A stretch of DNA of 64,000 nucleotides from Methylocystis parvus OBBP (GCF_027571405.1 NZ_CP092968.1:682001-746000); one strand, 5' to 3'; shown: positions 53,273-62,928, counted from the first letter of the stretch. Numbers and translations: made by a program. Notes: a model not told the origin generated them from the letters alone.

Positions 53273-54799
53273 GTGAAATATATGTCTTTGGCGCGAAACT
53301 TAGATTTATTGTCACGGTCCGCAAGTGAACAGAGGCTGGATCAAGACATCAAGGAGATCTCTCTGCGTTCATCGCTGGCGTTTCTAGCTCCAGCCAGTCT
53401 TGCGGCAAAATTGCGAGACAGCGGGCTTGATGCGATGTGCGTAATACGTCCCGACTCAGATTTTCTCGCCTTGGAGCGTATCGGAGCGGGGACTGAGTTA
53501 TCGGCCTCGATCGAGCAGCTCGAAAAATTGCCGATCGGCATTCTTTTGGCTCAGGAATTTTCTTCGCCTGAGCGCGAACGTCTGGCCGAAATCGTTCCGC
53601 CATTCCCTTCAATTGATCCGTCTCTGTATTGCGCACAGGGCGTATCGGTTGCGGAGATAGCGGGATGGATGGCGCGTCGTTCGATAGCGGCTGCGGCGGC
53701 TTTTGGAGATCACCTCGCCAGAGCGAGTGCGGAAATCGCGCGGCTCCAGAGGTTTTGGCGGGAGCAAGAGGAAGCGTTGCGCCGAGTGGAAGCCGCTCTT
53801 GAAGCTGCGGGTGGAGGGGTTGAGCGACTGGCTGTGTTTTTTCCTCCTGGCGCCGCGAACGCTTCATTAAGTCGATTTTCACAAGATTTTCCGATTATTC
53901 AGAAAACGCGTAGACTTTTTCATGCGCTCGGCGGAGTTGAACTGTTTTTTATTGAACCGGGCCAATCTGGGCTTGTGCGCGTCGAAGCCAAGGGCGCATT
54001 TTCGGGTAAGTCCCTTGCGGTTTGGACAGTGCCGGAACACGAAATCGCTCCCGGTTGGAATCGCTTCAATACCCCCTCCGAGCGTTCGAACCCGCTTGCG
54101 GAGGCGATCGCGATCGTGGTTTCCTCCGACTCCGAGGCCGTTGCTCGAGTCGCTCTTGGAGAGGCGACAGCAGAGCCGGGTCTCGGAGCGCAAGCTGGAA
54201 GCGAAACAAAAGATCGCCCACTCGCATTGCGTCTATATGAGGGCGTCGCCGGATTCGCCGCGCGGCCAGGGGATTTTGGTTTCGCGCCAGATGGCGCGCC
54301 GCAGCAGCCGCTCAAAGGGCGGGTCCGGGGCGACCGCGCCCTGGCGCGGGCGGCGCTCGTTTATCCTGCCAAGGGCATCGTTCGCTTGGAGGGAGAGGCC
54401 GGTTTGCTTGTTCATCCGGTGACGGGCAAACGTCCGACAATCGGGGTTATTAGGGGAGTTTCCGTTGGAGGGCTTTGCGCCGTCAGCGTCGAAATAGCCT
54501 TGAAGAGTGAGAGAGCGCCGCCAGTCGACTTCGGTGTTCTGGTATTGGAGGCGCAGGAAGCCGCATTCGAGCCCCGAGCCGGTCTTCTAGACAAGTTGGG
54601 CGTCGCAGGGGAGAGCTCGCTTGAAAGGAAGGCCGCATGGCTGCGCCTGCAGGGGATGGAGACGGGACGTCTTACCTACGAAGCGCCGCGCAAATTTACT
54701 GGTCGCGTCGATGTTTTTCTCATGACGCGCTCGTCGACGGGCGTCGCTGATTACGCTTGGGCTTACTTCCAGGGCTTGACCCTCGTTTTTTCCGATTGA
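53273..54799 (+). CDS. unknown protein with coiled coil and C-terminal beta module
   Basis: A 508-residue protein, possibly of the family DUF6212 (low-certainty recollection). Residues about 140-180 form a coiled coil (ARASAEIARLQRFWREQEEA, LRRVEAALEAAGG). Then follow beta-rich regions: LFHALGGVELFFIEPGQSGL, WTVPEHEIAPGWNRFNTP and ALRLYEGVAGFAARPGDFGF. The last about 140 residues (LVHPVTGKRPTIGVIRGV ... STGVADYAWAYFQGLTLVF) share their pattern with the C-terminal module of the sulfotransferase at 44246-45472. GTG 53273 or ATG 53282 is the start. It is 19 bases before the GT2-GT4 gene and likely acts with it. Confidence 0.7.
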   Translation: MKYMSLARNLDLLSRSASEQRLDQDIKEISLRSSLAFLAPASLAAKLRDSGLDAMCVIRPDSDFLALERIGAGTELSASIEQLEKLPIGILLAQEFSSPERERLAEIVPPFPSIDPSLYCAQGVSVAEIAGWMARRSIAAAAAFGDHLARASAEIARLQRFWREQEEALRRVEAALEAAGGGVERLAVFFPPGAANASLSRFSQDFPIIQKTRRLFHALGGVELFFIEPGQSGLVRVEAKGAFSGKSLAVWTVPEHEIAPGWNRFNTPSERSNPLAEAIAIVVSSDSEAVARVALGEATAEPGLGAQAGSETKDRPLALRLYEGVAGFAARPGDFGFAPDGAPQQPLKGRVRGDRALARAALVYPAKGIVRLEGEAGLLVHPVTGKRPTIGVIRGVSVGGLCAVSVEIALKSERAPPVDFGVLVLEAQEAAFEPRAGLLDKLGVAGESSLERKAAWLRLQGMETGRLTYEAPRKFTGRVDVFLMTRSSTGVADYAWAYFQGLTLVFSD

Positions 54800-54818
54800 C
54801 ACGTTGGACGGTCGCGAA

Positions 54819-57404
54819 ATGGCGGAGAAACCAGCCACGCTTTCACGTGACAATGTCATGAGCGAGCGGGAGTTTATGCCGTCCATCGCCGTGGTGATGC
54901 CGATTTTTGGGCACGCGGCGCTGATGTACGAAGCAATTTGCTCCGTGCTAGACCAGCCGGGCGGAGATCGCGTCGCGCTGATCCTCGTCGACGACGGCTG
55001 CAGGAATCCGCAAACCTTTGTTACGCTCGCCAGGCTTCCGGCAACGCGGCCAAACTTGACCTATTTGCGTCAGCGAAACGGCGGTTTGAGCGCAGCTCGC
55101 AATACAGGCGTCGATTTCGCGTTACGGCGATGGCCCGCCCTTGATGCGGTTTATTTTCTTGATTCAGACAATTTTCTGGAGGCGTTTGCGCTTTCTGAGA
55201 TGGAGCGCGCCTTGGCCGATGCGCCGGAGGTCGACTGGTTTTATCCGGACATCCATATGTTTGGCGCATGTGCGAGCCACGACTACGGCGGCGACTACCG
55301 GCGCCTGACCGCCTGTCTGGTGAACATCAGCGAAGCAGGCAGCCTGGTTCGCCGCCGGGTCTTCGAGAGCGGCCTGCGTTACGATGAAACGATGCGCATG
55401 GGATATGAGGACTGGGACTTCTGGCTGAGCGCACTGGAACGAGGCTTTTCTGGCCGTCATCTTCCAGCGCTCGGACTCGCCTATCGCAAGCGCGCCGAAA
55501 GCATGCTGGCCGAGTCTCATAGACGGGACAGCGACATCCGGGAGTATCTCACTCGAAAGCACGCAGCCCTTTACGATCTGCGGGCGCTTAATGCGCTCGA
55601 GCACGCGGAGGCCCCTCGCTGGGCTCTGGTTTCGGGGGATGTCGTCCAATTTTTCACGGATCCCGCATTGCCCGCGACCGTCATGACGCGCGCTGAGTGG
55701 CTGACTGCATTCTGGCAGGCCATGAGAGAGCCCGCCTATGGCTTTGCCGGAGCCTTCGTCCTGTTCGCGCCTCAGGATTTGCTGCCGCGCCTCACGGCGG
55801 GGCGGCTGTCGCGATGGTTTTTTCAAGCCTGCGAGGGTTTGCTCGTGGCGTCAGACGCTGTTCGGATCGTCTACGTCGCGACCGGGGACGACGCGTTTGT
55901 CGAGAATGTCCCAGAGGAGGCGGGAGGAATCGACGAAGAGTCCGACTTCGGCGCGGTCGCTTTCTCTTTCTCTTTCGCTTCGCTGCGGGCCGCGGCCGAC
56001 GGCGCGGATGCGGCGATATCGGTTTGGCGCGAACTGAAAGTGGCGACTCTTAAGCTTGGTTTCCCGCAGGCTCCCGAACCTGTCCAAAACCACGCGCTGA
56101 CGGCGTTCAGCGCCTTTATCGACGACTTCAGACATCACGAACTCTCGAAAACGCCAGCGCCGATGCACGCCGACCGCAGGTTTGGCGCGCCGCCGCTCGT
56201 TTCGCTGCATGAATATGGGCGCGCGCGGTTTGGCGGGGGGCTGCTGCCGCTGGCGACCGGAAGCCGCGCCGGCAAAATCGCCTTCGTCACGCCGATCGTC
56301 GATTTCGGCGGCGTCGAGAAAGTCGCCTTCTGCTTTGCGGCTGCGCTGAAGGAATACGGTTTTTCATCCGATCTCGTCGTCGTCGGTCCGCGCCGCGTTA
56401 AACGGTTCGCGGAGGCGTGCGCCATATTTGATCATATCTTCTTTATCGACGCGTCGAAAATGCACAGCTGGAGCGGCGATCTCTTCATGGGCACGCCGCT
56501 TTCGCCGATCGGACCGGAGGCGCGCCGCCAGGATCTGGAAAATCTCCTCGCTTCCTATGAGATCGTCATTTCCGCTCATTCGTCGGAAGCGCTCGACATT
56601 TTCAGCGCGCTTCGCAAGCGCGGGGTCGTCACGGCGAGTCATCTCCATGTTTTCGATCGCACGTCGACTGGCCGCAGCGTTGGGCACCCCGTATTGGCGT
56701 TGGCCTATGAGCACGCGCTCGACTTCGTTTTGACCTGTTCGCGGACCTTGGGCGACGAAGTCGCCGGTCTCGGCGTTCCGCGCAGCAAGATCGTGACGGC
56801 GCCGAACGCCGCTTCGCTGCGTCCGTCCGCCCAGGCGATGGCGCGCCTGCGCGCGCGGCGCGCGGCGCGGTCGGGCGGGCCGCTCAATGTGCTTTTCCTG
56901 GGGCGCCTCGACCGGCAGAAAGGTCTCGACCGCCTGCGGGCGATCCAGGCGGCGCTCGCCGGCCGCGCCGATATGCGGCTTCGGATGGTTGGCAAGGCGG
57001 TAATGGATGCGCCTGATCCGGCGCTCGCCGCGTTGGTCGAACCGCCTGTTTACGATGCGGCGAGCCTCGCCGCTTTATATGAATGGGCGGACGCCCTGAT
57101 TCTGCCGTCCCGCTACGAGGGCCTTCCCCTGACTCTTTTGGAGGCGATGGCCTTCGGCGTCGCGCCGATCGCGGCCGATTGCGGCGCGGTGAACGAGGCG
57201 ATCCGCGACGGCGTCGACGGATTTTTGGTCAGTCAAGACGAGGCGAGCGCGCAGACGATCGCCCGCTTGGACACTTTTGCGCGGGCGCCGGAATTATTGT
57301 GGCGCGTCCAGGAAGCCGCGCTCGCCGCCTCGGAACGGAGAAGCTGGAGCACGGCTTGCGAGAATTTTCTGGCTGCGCTGGACGCGCGTGGGAAGAACTT
57401 GTAA
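54819..57404 (+). CDS. bifunctional glycosyltransferase, GT2-GT4 order
   Basis: An 861-residue protein. The N-terminal half is GT2 (GT-A): IAVVMPIFGHAALMYEAICS, LVDDGC at about 55, NGGLSAARNTGVDFAL, YFLDSDNFLE at about 115 (DxD) and MGYEDWDFWLSALERG. The C-terminal half from about residue 490 is GT4 (GT-B): VTPIVDFGGVEKVAFCFAAA, LNVLFLGRLDRQKGLDRL and PSRYEGLPLTLLEAMAFG with the E-x7-E motif. The halves are in the reverse order of the protein at 49062-51416. TTG 54804, ATG 54819 and ATG 54858 are possible starts. Confidence 0.9.
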   Translation: MAEKPATLSRDNVMSEREFMPSIAVVMPIFGHAALMYEAICSVLDQPGGDRVALILVDDGCRNPQTFVTLARLPATRPNLTYLRQRNGGLSAARNTGVDFALRRWPALDAVYFLDSDNFLEAFALSEMERALADAPEVDWFYPDIHMFGACASHDYGGDYRRLTACLVNISEAGSLVRRRVFESGLRYDETMRMGYEDWDFWLSALERGFSGRHLPALGLAYRKRAESMLAESHRRDSDIREYLTRKHAALYDLRALNALEHAEAPRWALVSGDVVQFFTDPALPATVMTRAEWLTAFWQAMREPAYGFAGAFVLFAPQDLLPRLTAGRLSRWFFQACEGLLVASDAVRIVYVATGDDAFVENVPEEAGGIDEESDFGAVAFSFSFASLRAAADGADAAISVWRELKVATLKLGFPQAPEPVQNHALTAFSAFIDDFRHHELSKTPAPMHADRRFGAPPLVSLHEYGRARFGGGLLPLATGSRAGKIAFVTPIVDFGGVEKVAFCFAAALKEYGFSSDLVVVGPRRVKRFAEACAIFDHIFFIDASKMHSWSGDLFMGTPLSPIGPEARRQDLENLLASYEIVISAHSSEALDIFSALRKRGVVTASHLHVFDRTSTGRSVGHPVLALAYEHALDFVLTCSRTLGDEVAGLGVPRSKIVTAPNAASLRPSAQAMARLRARRAARSGGPLNVLFLGRLDRQKGLDRLRAIQAALAGRADMRLRMVGKAVMDAPDPALAALVEPPVYDAASLAALYEWADALILPSRYEGLPLTLLEAMAFGVAPIAADCGAVNEAIRDGVDGFLVSQDEASAQTIARLDTFARAPELLWRVQEAALAASERRSWSTACENFLAALDARGKNL

Positions 57405-57472
57405 TGCGATAGAACGTTCCGCGATGTTCGTCCAATCAACGGTTGAGACCCTTACCTTTTAGGAAGCTGAGA

Positions 57473-58336
57473 ATGTCGATTGAATGCAGCGTTTTTGCAC
57501 TGGCATTTGGCGAACCCCGCCCTTTCAACGCTTTTATTTTGAATAGCTGGAAGGCATGCCCCATAATCAACTTCAATTTGATTACTGACCAGCCGGATTT
57601 GTGGAAAGCCGCCTGTGGCGATAACTCGGAGAATATCTCCATCATAAAAATGACGTTAGAGGAATATTTTAGCCTCTTCTTATCGAATTTTTCCGTTGAA
57701 AATAACGAGCAACTGTTGTCGTCATATGGAGACATGTTAAAAGGCCTTAATGGTTGGACTGCGTGTTGCATGAGGCCATTTCTAAGAGAGGCATTTCAGG
57801 CAAGGGTGACTTCAAGATTTTGGGGATGGATTGACTACGACGTCATCTTGAATCCTTCTGCAATAATTGAGCATGTACATAATAACAAAGATCGGGATCT
57901 ATTAATGTTTCCAAAAGGAGCTCTTTGGGAGCAGTTCAAGTTATTCAGATGTGCCGTTCCGATCGAAGATGTCGCTCGCGCTATTATAAAAGATAGGTCC
58001 TATAATGGTGGCCCATTAGATGCTGTGTTTGTCTATAGACTGCCTCATCTTTTTCATGATGATGCAATAGACCAAAGCAACTTCATCGCGCATTGGCATT
58101 ATACTGATTCGCGAGATGGGTTTACAGAGAACAAAGTCGATGCGATTGTTGATAACCATTGGGATATAAGAAATTCCGTCGACGGACGAGCAATGATGTT
58201 TTTAGCCGACACAGAACTCAAACTTTATGACGATAATATGGTAAACTCCGCTGTTAAGTCCATTGTTACTTCCGGGCAGTTCACATTCGAATATTCTGCA
58301 GCGGAGTGGGTCAACGGCCAGATAAAACTCCGGTAA
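57473..58336 (+). CDS. putative glycosyltransferase-like protein (DxD)
   Basis: A 287-residue protein, noticeably AT-rich compared with the preceding gene. NFNLITDQPDLWKAACGD near the start and FWGWIDYDVILNPSAIIEHV in the middle (about 117-136) resemble the small GT-A-like group DUF6625, in which WxDxDxI is the metal-binding DxD. Later segments are PKGALWEQFKLFRCAVP and HLFHDDAIDQSNFIAHWHYT. AGGA eight bases before ATG 57473 fixes the start. Function as transferase is a tentative inference. Confidence 0.55.
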   Translation: MSIECSVFALAFGEPRPFNAFILNSWKACPIINFNLITDQPDLWKAACGDNSENISIIKMTLEEYFSLFLSNFSVENNEQLLSSYGDMLKGLNGWTACCMRPFLREAFQARVTSRFWGWIDYDVILNPSAIIEHVHNNKDRDLLMFPKGALWEQFKLFRCAVPIEDVARAIIKDRSYNGGPLDAVFVYRLPHLFHDDAIDQSNFIAHWHYTDSRDGFTENKVDAIVDNHWDIRNSVDGRAMMFLADTELKLYDDNMVNSAVKSIVTSGQFTFEYSAAEWVNGQIKLR

Positions 58337-58569
58337 GCTTTACGAGAAGTTTACAGCTCGTGCCCTCTTCTCGCGCGCAACCTTAATTGTAACCTCGTTT
58401 AGTTTCAGTGCCTGCCATTTCGATCAGTGTGTCTTAATCCCGAACTATGGAAATATTGTTTGCCAGCACGACCGCACTCCCGACGGGAGAGCGGGTGCGC
58501 GAACGTCAAGTCTTGTCAAAAAACATTGGGGAGAAACGTTCACAACATGCCATGGACATATGTAGCAAG

Positions 58570-60009
58570 TTAACGCTCTGGAATAACCCCCAGAAACCGC
58601 TCGATCGTCTGCGCAAACACAATGTCAGGCTTCACTTTTCGGATATATTCTTCCTCGAATTCGCTCATCCAGACGAAATGGAATTCGGCAAAATTTCGCG
58701 CGAACCACCAAGTCAATTCATGCGCAGCATCTCCCAGTGCAAAAAAAGAATTTGCGAACGCGACCACTTTTCTGGGGTATCTGGCATTCGAATTCCGAAA
58801 AACGCGTCTGTGACCTCGAATTCCTGACGAAGGGCTATACTGCTCAACAAGAGAGAGACCGATCTCAAACTCTTTTGCCTGGACGCGGTTTGGGGCCAAT
58901 AGGAACTCTACTACTCCTGGAAATCTAGACCCAACGTCGCCGCGCAAAACGATAGGATCGTCCAATAAAATCTCAGGATGATTGGGGAAGCCCATGACGC
59001 GGAGCATTTCGATGAATGTCTTTTGACATCCAAAGAAATTAAGGTGGCAGTCAATTCTACGGAATAGTTCAGTCCGATCTGCGCTGCTTTCCATATAGTT
59101 TTGGAGAACGATGAAAGTTTTATCTAAATTTTTATTAGTAATAAATTCTGATAATTCGCGAACAAGTGGCATGGGAGGAGTAATAGATTTTGGAAAACTT
59201 TCTGGAACTATCGAGCTTTTTTCCGGTATGATGAATTGAAAAAACTTGGCACCGTGCATTTCGCTCGAGCGCCGACGTCGTTCAAATAATTCGATCCATT
59301 TTCTCGCACAGTCGACTGCCCATTCTTTCTCGGCAAAATACTGTTCATAAAGTCTATTAGATCCGCGGAAAATGAAAATATGTCCGTCACGACCCACTAC
59401 CGATGACTCGTCTGAGGAGACCGAGCCGACCTCCATAGAGAATTTTGACTCGCTGTTTGGGCCATCTCGGAAAAGAAAGTCTTTTAAAACTATGTTATTA
59501 ACGTTTATTGATGATATATGATGGCTTACAAAATGATTTAAATCTTTCGATCCAAAATAGCTTAGACCATTCCTGACAATAACACTGGCATATTGTTTCA
59601 TAAATGGCTCAGATAGCGGGATTTGTTTTGCTTTTTCAAATTCAGATATATTTCTGCCAAAAAGTTTACATTGCAATTTACATGAGTTTTCTTGATATTT
59701 TGTCGCATCAAATACATCTATATATAGCTCTACATCATCAATTTCTTCGAGCATAAAAAGTGTTTTATAGGCAACTAATGAAACAGCGGTGTCGAGATCA
59801 AATTTGTCAAAACAAAAACGCTTGGTCATGGGGTCATTGTCCGCAGGTATCGAGGCAAAACAAGCATTTATAACTTTATGATCACGCACAATTACCATGA
59901 TTGGACAACTTTTTGAAGACGTCGGCTGAACCCATCCCGCCGCACGTCTGGTTTCTTCATCATAGGAATCAAGAGCACCACAACTCTGAGATGGAGACGG
60001 TAGAGCCAT
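58570..60009 (-). CDS. AlgX/AlgJ-like SGNH protein (probable glycan O-acetyltransferase)
   Basis: A 479-residue protein. VSSDESSVVGRDGHIFIFRG (about 196-215), FFQFIIPEKSSIVPESFP, RRIDCHLNFFGCQKTF (Asp-x-His, about 317-332) and VVAFANSFFALGDAAHELTW (nucleophile Ser about 417, Asn for the usual Asp of GDS) followed by IRKVKPDIVFAQTIERFL reproduce the order of AlgJ/AlgX-type SGNH O-acetyltransferase domains. The N-terminal 190 residues are not recognised. No signal peptide is seen, unlike periplasmic AlgX, so its location is uncertain. AT-rich; convergent with the DxD gene. Confidence 0.68.
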   Translation of the reverse strand: MALPSPSQSCGALDSYDEETRRAAGWVQPTSSKSCPIMVIVRDHKVINACFASIPADNDPMTKRFCFDKFDLDTAVSLVAYKTLFMLEEIDDVELYIDVFDATKYQENSCKLQCKLFGRNISEFEKAKQIPLSEPFMKQYASVIVRNGLSYFGSKDLNHFVSHHISSINVNNIVLKDFLFRDGPNSESKFSMEVGSVSSDESSVVGRDGHIFIFRGSNRLYEQYFAEKEWAVDCARKWIELFERRRRSSEMHGAKFFQFIIPEKSSIVPESFPKSITPPMPLVRELSEFITNKNLDKTFIVLQNYMESSADRTELFRRIDCHLNFFGCQKTFIEMLRVMGFPNHPEILLDDPIVLRGDVGSRFPGVVEFLLAPNRVQAKEFEIGLSLVEQYSPSSGIRGHRRVFRNSNARYPRKVVAFANSFFALGDAAHELTWWFARNFAEFHFVWMSEFEEEYIRKVKPDIVFAQTIERFLGVIPER

Positions 60010-60165
60010 TTGTGAATTTTCCGTTATTCACCCGTAAAAGGCGAGGAAAAAGCGGATCTTTCCGCGTCGTTTCAATGATCACCGCTTTCTCTGTGACTGA
60101 TCTGCTAGGTTGCGTCAACTTGATAATATCGGTATAAAAATTTATCCAGAGGCGGACAGGTAGCC

Positions 60166-61350
60166 ATGAAACTACCCAGCGGTAAGCTGCGTAAAGTTCT
60201 CTTTTTTGTCCTCGTATTTTTCGCAGTCCAAGCGATCACAGAGCAAAAAAGCAGTGCGCGTGACGCAGGAACCTCAAGTTTCGTCTCTGGCGTCAATTTG
60301 CCCAACCCTCAATGGAAGTCGGAGGAATTCCGCAAGGCGCTCCTTGACGAAGTCGCCGCCGCAAAAGTGAAGTTTCTACGCTATCCTTATCAAGCTTCTT
60401 CGGGGGAGGACTTTACTCCGATAATCGAGTTCACCATAGAGGCCTATCGGCGCGGGGCGCGCGCGTTGTTGATCGTTTTCCCTCAGTTCGGGCCGTCGAC
60501 GAGAAAGCGCCCTGCTGTTCATCAAACCATAGCGCGTTGGGACGAATTTCCGCTTTCGGAAGCTGACGAGGGGAAATTCCGCACGCACGTAGCAGACCTT
60601 TTTGCGAAATTCGACGCGGCCGGCGTCAAGCTCGCCGGGGTGGAATTCGACAACGAACTGAATTGGGCGCAATTCAACGGCGACTTCAACGTTCCGAGCG
60701 ACGGGAAGACGCTGACGCTCAAAGACTTAAAGGAAGATCCGGAAGGGCAGGCCGTCGCGCAAGGATATGACAAATATATCGCGCTGCTTCGCATCCTGTA
60801 CGACGAGCGTAATCATGCGAGTCTGAACCATGACACGCCGATCGTGTTGGGCGGACTTGCTCAGACTACGAGTGAGTGGCCGAGTCCAAAAGAACATGCG
60901 GACGCGGTTTCAATCAGCGCAACGCTGGATTATTTACGCGAGCGTGGTCTCGATTCGCTGGTCGACTTTTACGGCGTCCACTCCTATGCGGGAGTTTCAG
61001 GCGACGTGCGAGGCGCAATGGCGCAGTTTAAGGATGCGTTCTCTCAATGTTACAGCCTAAGCCAGCCCGGCCACAAGCCGTGCTGGCTAACCGAATGGGG
61101 CCTCTACGCCCATGGGCTGGTTTGTCCTGTAGACGATCGCGAACGCGCGGCGACGGCTCGAGAGCTGATGTCGCAACTCGCTGTTTTCATCCGAACCGGC
61201 GCATTGAACGCGCAATTTTATTACGATTGGCGCGACCCGGAGACCTATTACGGCATCTATCTTTGCGGCGCCTTGACCGAAACCGGCAAGGCAATCCTTC
61301 GCGATCCGCGCTTTGATTCCCTGTCAGAAACGTCTAGAGAAAAATTTTGA
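60166..61350 (+). CDS. exported glycosidase-like TIM-barrel protein
   Basis: A 394-residue protein with an N-terminal hydrophobic signal (LFFVLVFFAVQAITEQKSSA). The mature part resembles clan GH-A glycoside hydrolases: ALLIVFPQFGP, LAGVEFDNELNWAQF with an Asn-Glu acid/base pair at about residues 162-163, YGVHSYAG, and CWLTEWGLYAHG with the putative nucleophile Glu at about residue 309. A specific family (GH39 or GH5-like) cannot be fixed. It may trim or degrade the glycan made by the cluster. ATG 60166 has ACAGG upstream. Confidence 0.65.
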   Translation: MKLPSGKLRKVLFFVLVFFAVQAITEQKSSARDAGTSSFVSGVNLPNPQWKSEEFRKALLDEVAAAKVKFLRYPYQASSGEDFTPIIEFTIEAYRRGARALLIVFPQFGPSTRKRPAVHQTIARWDEFPLSEADEGKFRTHVADLFAKFDAAGVKLAGVEFDNELNWAQFNGDFNVPSDGKTLTLKDLKEDPEGQAVAQGYDKYIALLRILYDERNHASLNHDTPIVLGGLAQTTSEWPSPKEHADAVSISATLDYLRERGLDSLVDFYGVHSYAGVSGDVRGAMAQFKDAFSQCYSLSQPGHKPCWLTEWGLYAHGLVCPVDDRERAATARELMSQLAVFIRTGALNAQFYYDWRDPETYYGIYLCGALTETGKAILRDPRFDSLSETSREKF

Positions 61351-61407
61351 CCATTCTGAGTTGAAGCGATAGGCCGCTACATACACTCAGGCGGTTCCGA
61401 CGGAGCG

Positions 61408-62928
61408 ATGGTGGATTACAATTCGGATTATTTCAGGACCTTCGCTGAGCGCCTGATTTCCTTTGATTATATCGACGCGACTCGCGAGCCGGAGAGGCTC
61501 GCCGCGTTAGATGGATTTTGCGCTCCCGCCTTTCTGGATCGGCTCAAAGGCGGATATTTCGCGTTTCTCGACGAAACGCTGGCGGAGATTGAGCGGCGCG
61601 CGCCCATCGAGCATCTCGCGTCGCTTTCGCCGCGAAATCGTGACGTCGCCCATACTCTGCTGACGCGTGAAAAGCTTTTGTTGGATCCGTTTTCGGGGCA
61701 GTGGCGCGTGACGACGCGTTGCATAGGCCGCGAGGCCTATTGGTTCGAAAGCGCGTCCGGCGAAGGCTGTATCGTCGCCCAATATGGCTTCACCTTTTCG
61801 CCGACCGGCGACACGACCTATATTTTTCCCGACCGGGGAGTCGCCGTCTTTTTTGGCGAGTTCGTCGCGCGGAGCGACGTCGCTCGGGAGGCTGGGGAAT
61901 TGGCGCGCAACCTTGCCGCCTGGCCGGCGCGCGCCGCCGAGCTCGTCGCGAACCGGGAGCCCGCCGTCTACGTCGCATGCGCGGAAATGAAGGCGCCGCA
62001 TTTCGGCCATTATGTCTGGAATGCGCTCTCCGCGTGGGGCGCGATCCTTCCCCCCTTCGAAAGCCGGATCGATTGCTTCATCGGCTGGCGGGAGAACAAT
62101 TACTTTGCGCCCGTGACGGAAATTTTTCCCGGGCTTGGGGCGGAGCGCATCGGCATCGTGCGAACCGACGCCGAATTTCTGAACCTACTCCAGAAGAGCG
62201 GCGCGCTCGCCTGCTTCCCGAAGGACGACCACATCACCGAAGATCTGGCGCGCGCGGTTGTCGAATGGGCCTTCCGCAGCTGCCCGCCGGAACGGCTCGC
62301 CGCCTTGCGCGCATTGAAGGCGCAAAGCCAGCCGCTTTGCCTCTTCTCGATACGCCTGGGCAATCGAATCTGGCTCGAACAGCGTGAAGGGTTCGTCAGT
62401 CTCGCCCGCGCGCTGCGTGAGAGATTCCCGAAGGTCGGCTTTCTGATCGACGGATTGAGCGCCGGCAAAACGATGGGGTGGACCCATTCGCTCATGTCGG
62501 TCGACGAGGAGGTCACGCTCGCTCGCGCGCTCGTCGAGGACATTTCCCAATTCGCTCCCTGCCTGAGCCTCGTCGGGGAGACGATGGAGGAAAGCGTCGT
62601 CGGTGTCGATTTATGCGATTTTTTCGTCGCGCCCGCGGGTTCAGGACTCGCCAAGTCCAAATGGATATCTAATAAACCCGGCGTGGTCGTCTCGAACCGT
62701 TCCGTCCTTGATCGCTCGGACCCGGATGGATGGGCGGTTCGGGTCTTCGAGGAGAAGCGTGATCAGATAATTCCCTCGGTCTTTCTGGACAAAGACGACG
62801 TCGTAGACGTCGCATGTTCCGACCGCCCCGAAAAAGTGCACAACAGCTTTCACTTGGACTGGCGCATTATTCTTTCGGCGATAGAGCGCCATGAAACAGA
62901 GTTGTGTCCCCGCGCACTGTGCTCCTGA
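61408..62928 (+). CDS. putative GT-B fold glycosyltransferase, uncertain
   Basis: A 506-residue protein without a firm family. After an N-terminal helical part, EMKAPHFGHYVWNALSAWGA (about 193-212) and FSIRLGNRIWLEQREGFVSL (about 313-332) precede a C-terminal Rossmann-like half: FPKVGFLIDGLS, LSLVGETMEESVVGVDLCDF and FVAPAGSGLAKSKWISNKPG, which resembles the donor-site segment of GT61/O-fucosyltransferase-like enzymes. No signal peptide. GGAG stands before ATG 61408, 57 bases after the glycosidase-like gene. GC content is back to the chromosome level. Confidence 0.55.
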   Translation: MVDYNSDYFRTFAERLISFDYIDATREPERLAALDGFCAPAFLDRLKGGYFAFLDETLAEIERRAPIEHLASLSPRNRDVAHTLLTREKLLLDPFSGQWRVTTRCIGREAYWFESASGEGCIVAQYGFTFSPTGDTTYIFPDRGVAVFFGEFVARSDVAREAGELARNLAAWPARAAELVANREPAVYVACAEMKAPHFGHYVWNALSAWGAILPPFESRIDCFIGWRENNYFAPVTEIFPGLGAERIGIVRTDAEFLNLLQKSGALACFPKDDHITEDLARAVVEWAFRSCPPERLAALRALKAQSQPLCLFSIRLGNRIWLEQREGFVSLARALRERFPKVGFLIDGLSAGKTMGWTHSLMSVDEEVTLARALVEDISQFAPCLSLVGETMEESVVGVDLCDFFVAPAGSGLAKSKWISNKPGVVVSNRSVLDRSDPDGWAVRVFEEKRDQIIPSVFLDKDDVVDVACSDRPEKVHNSFHLDWRIILSAIERHETELCPRALCS

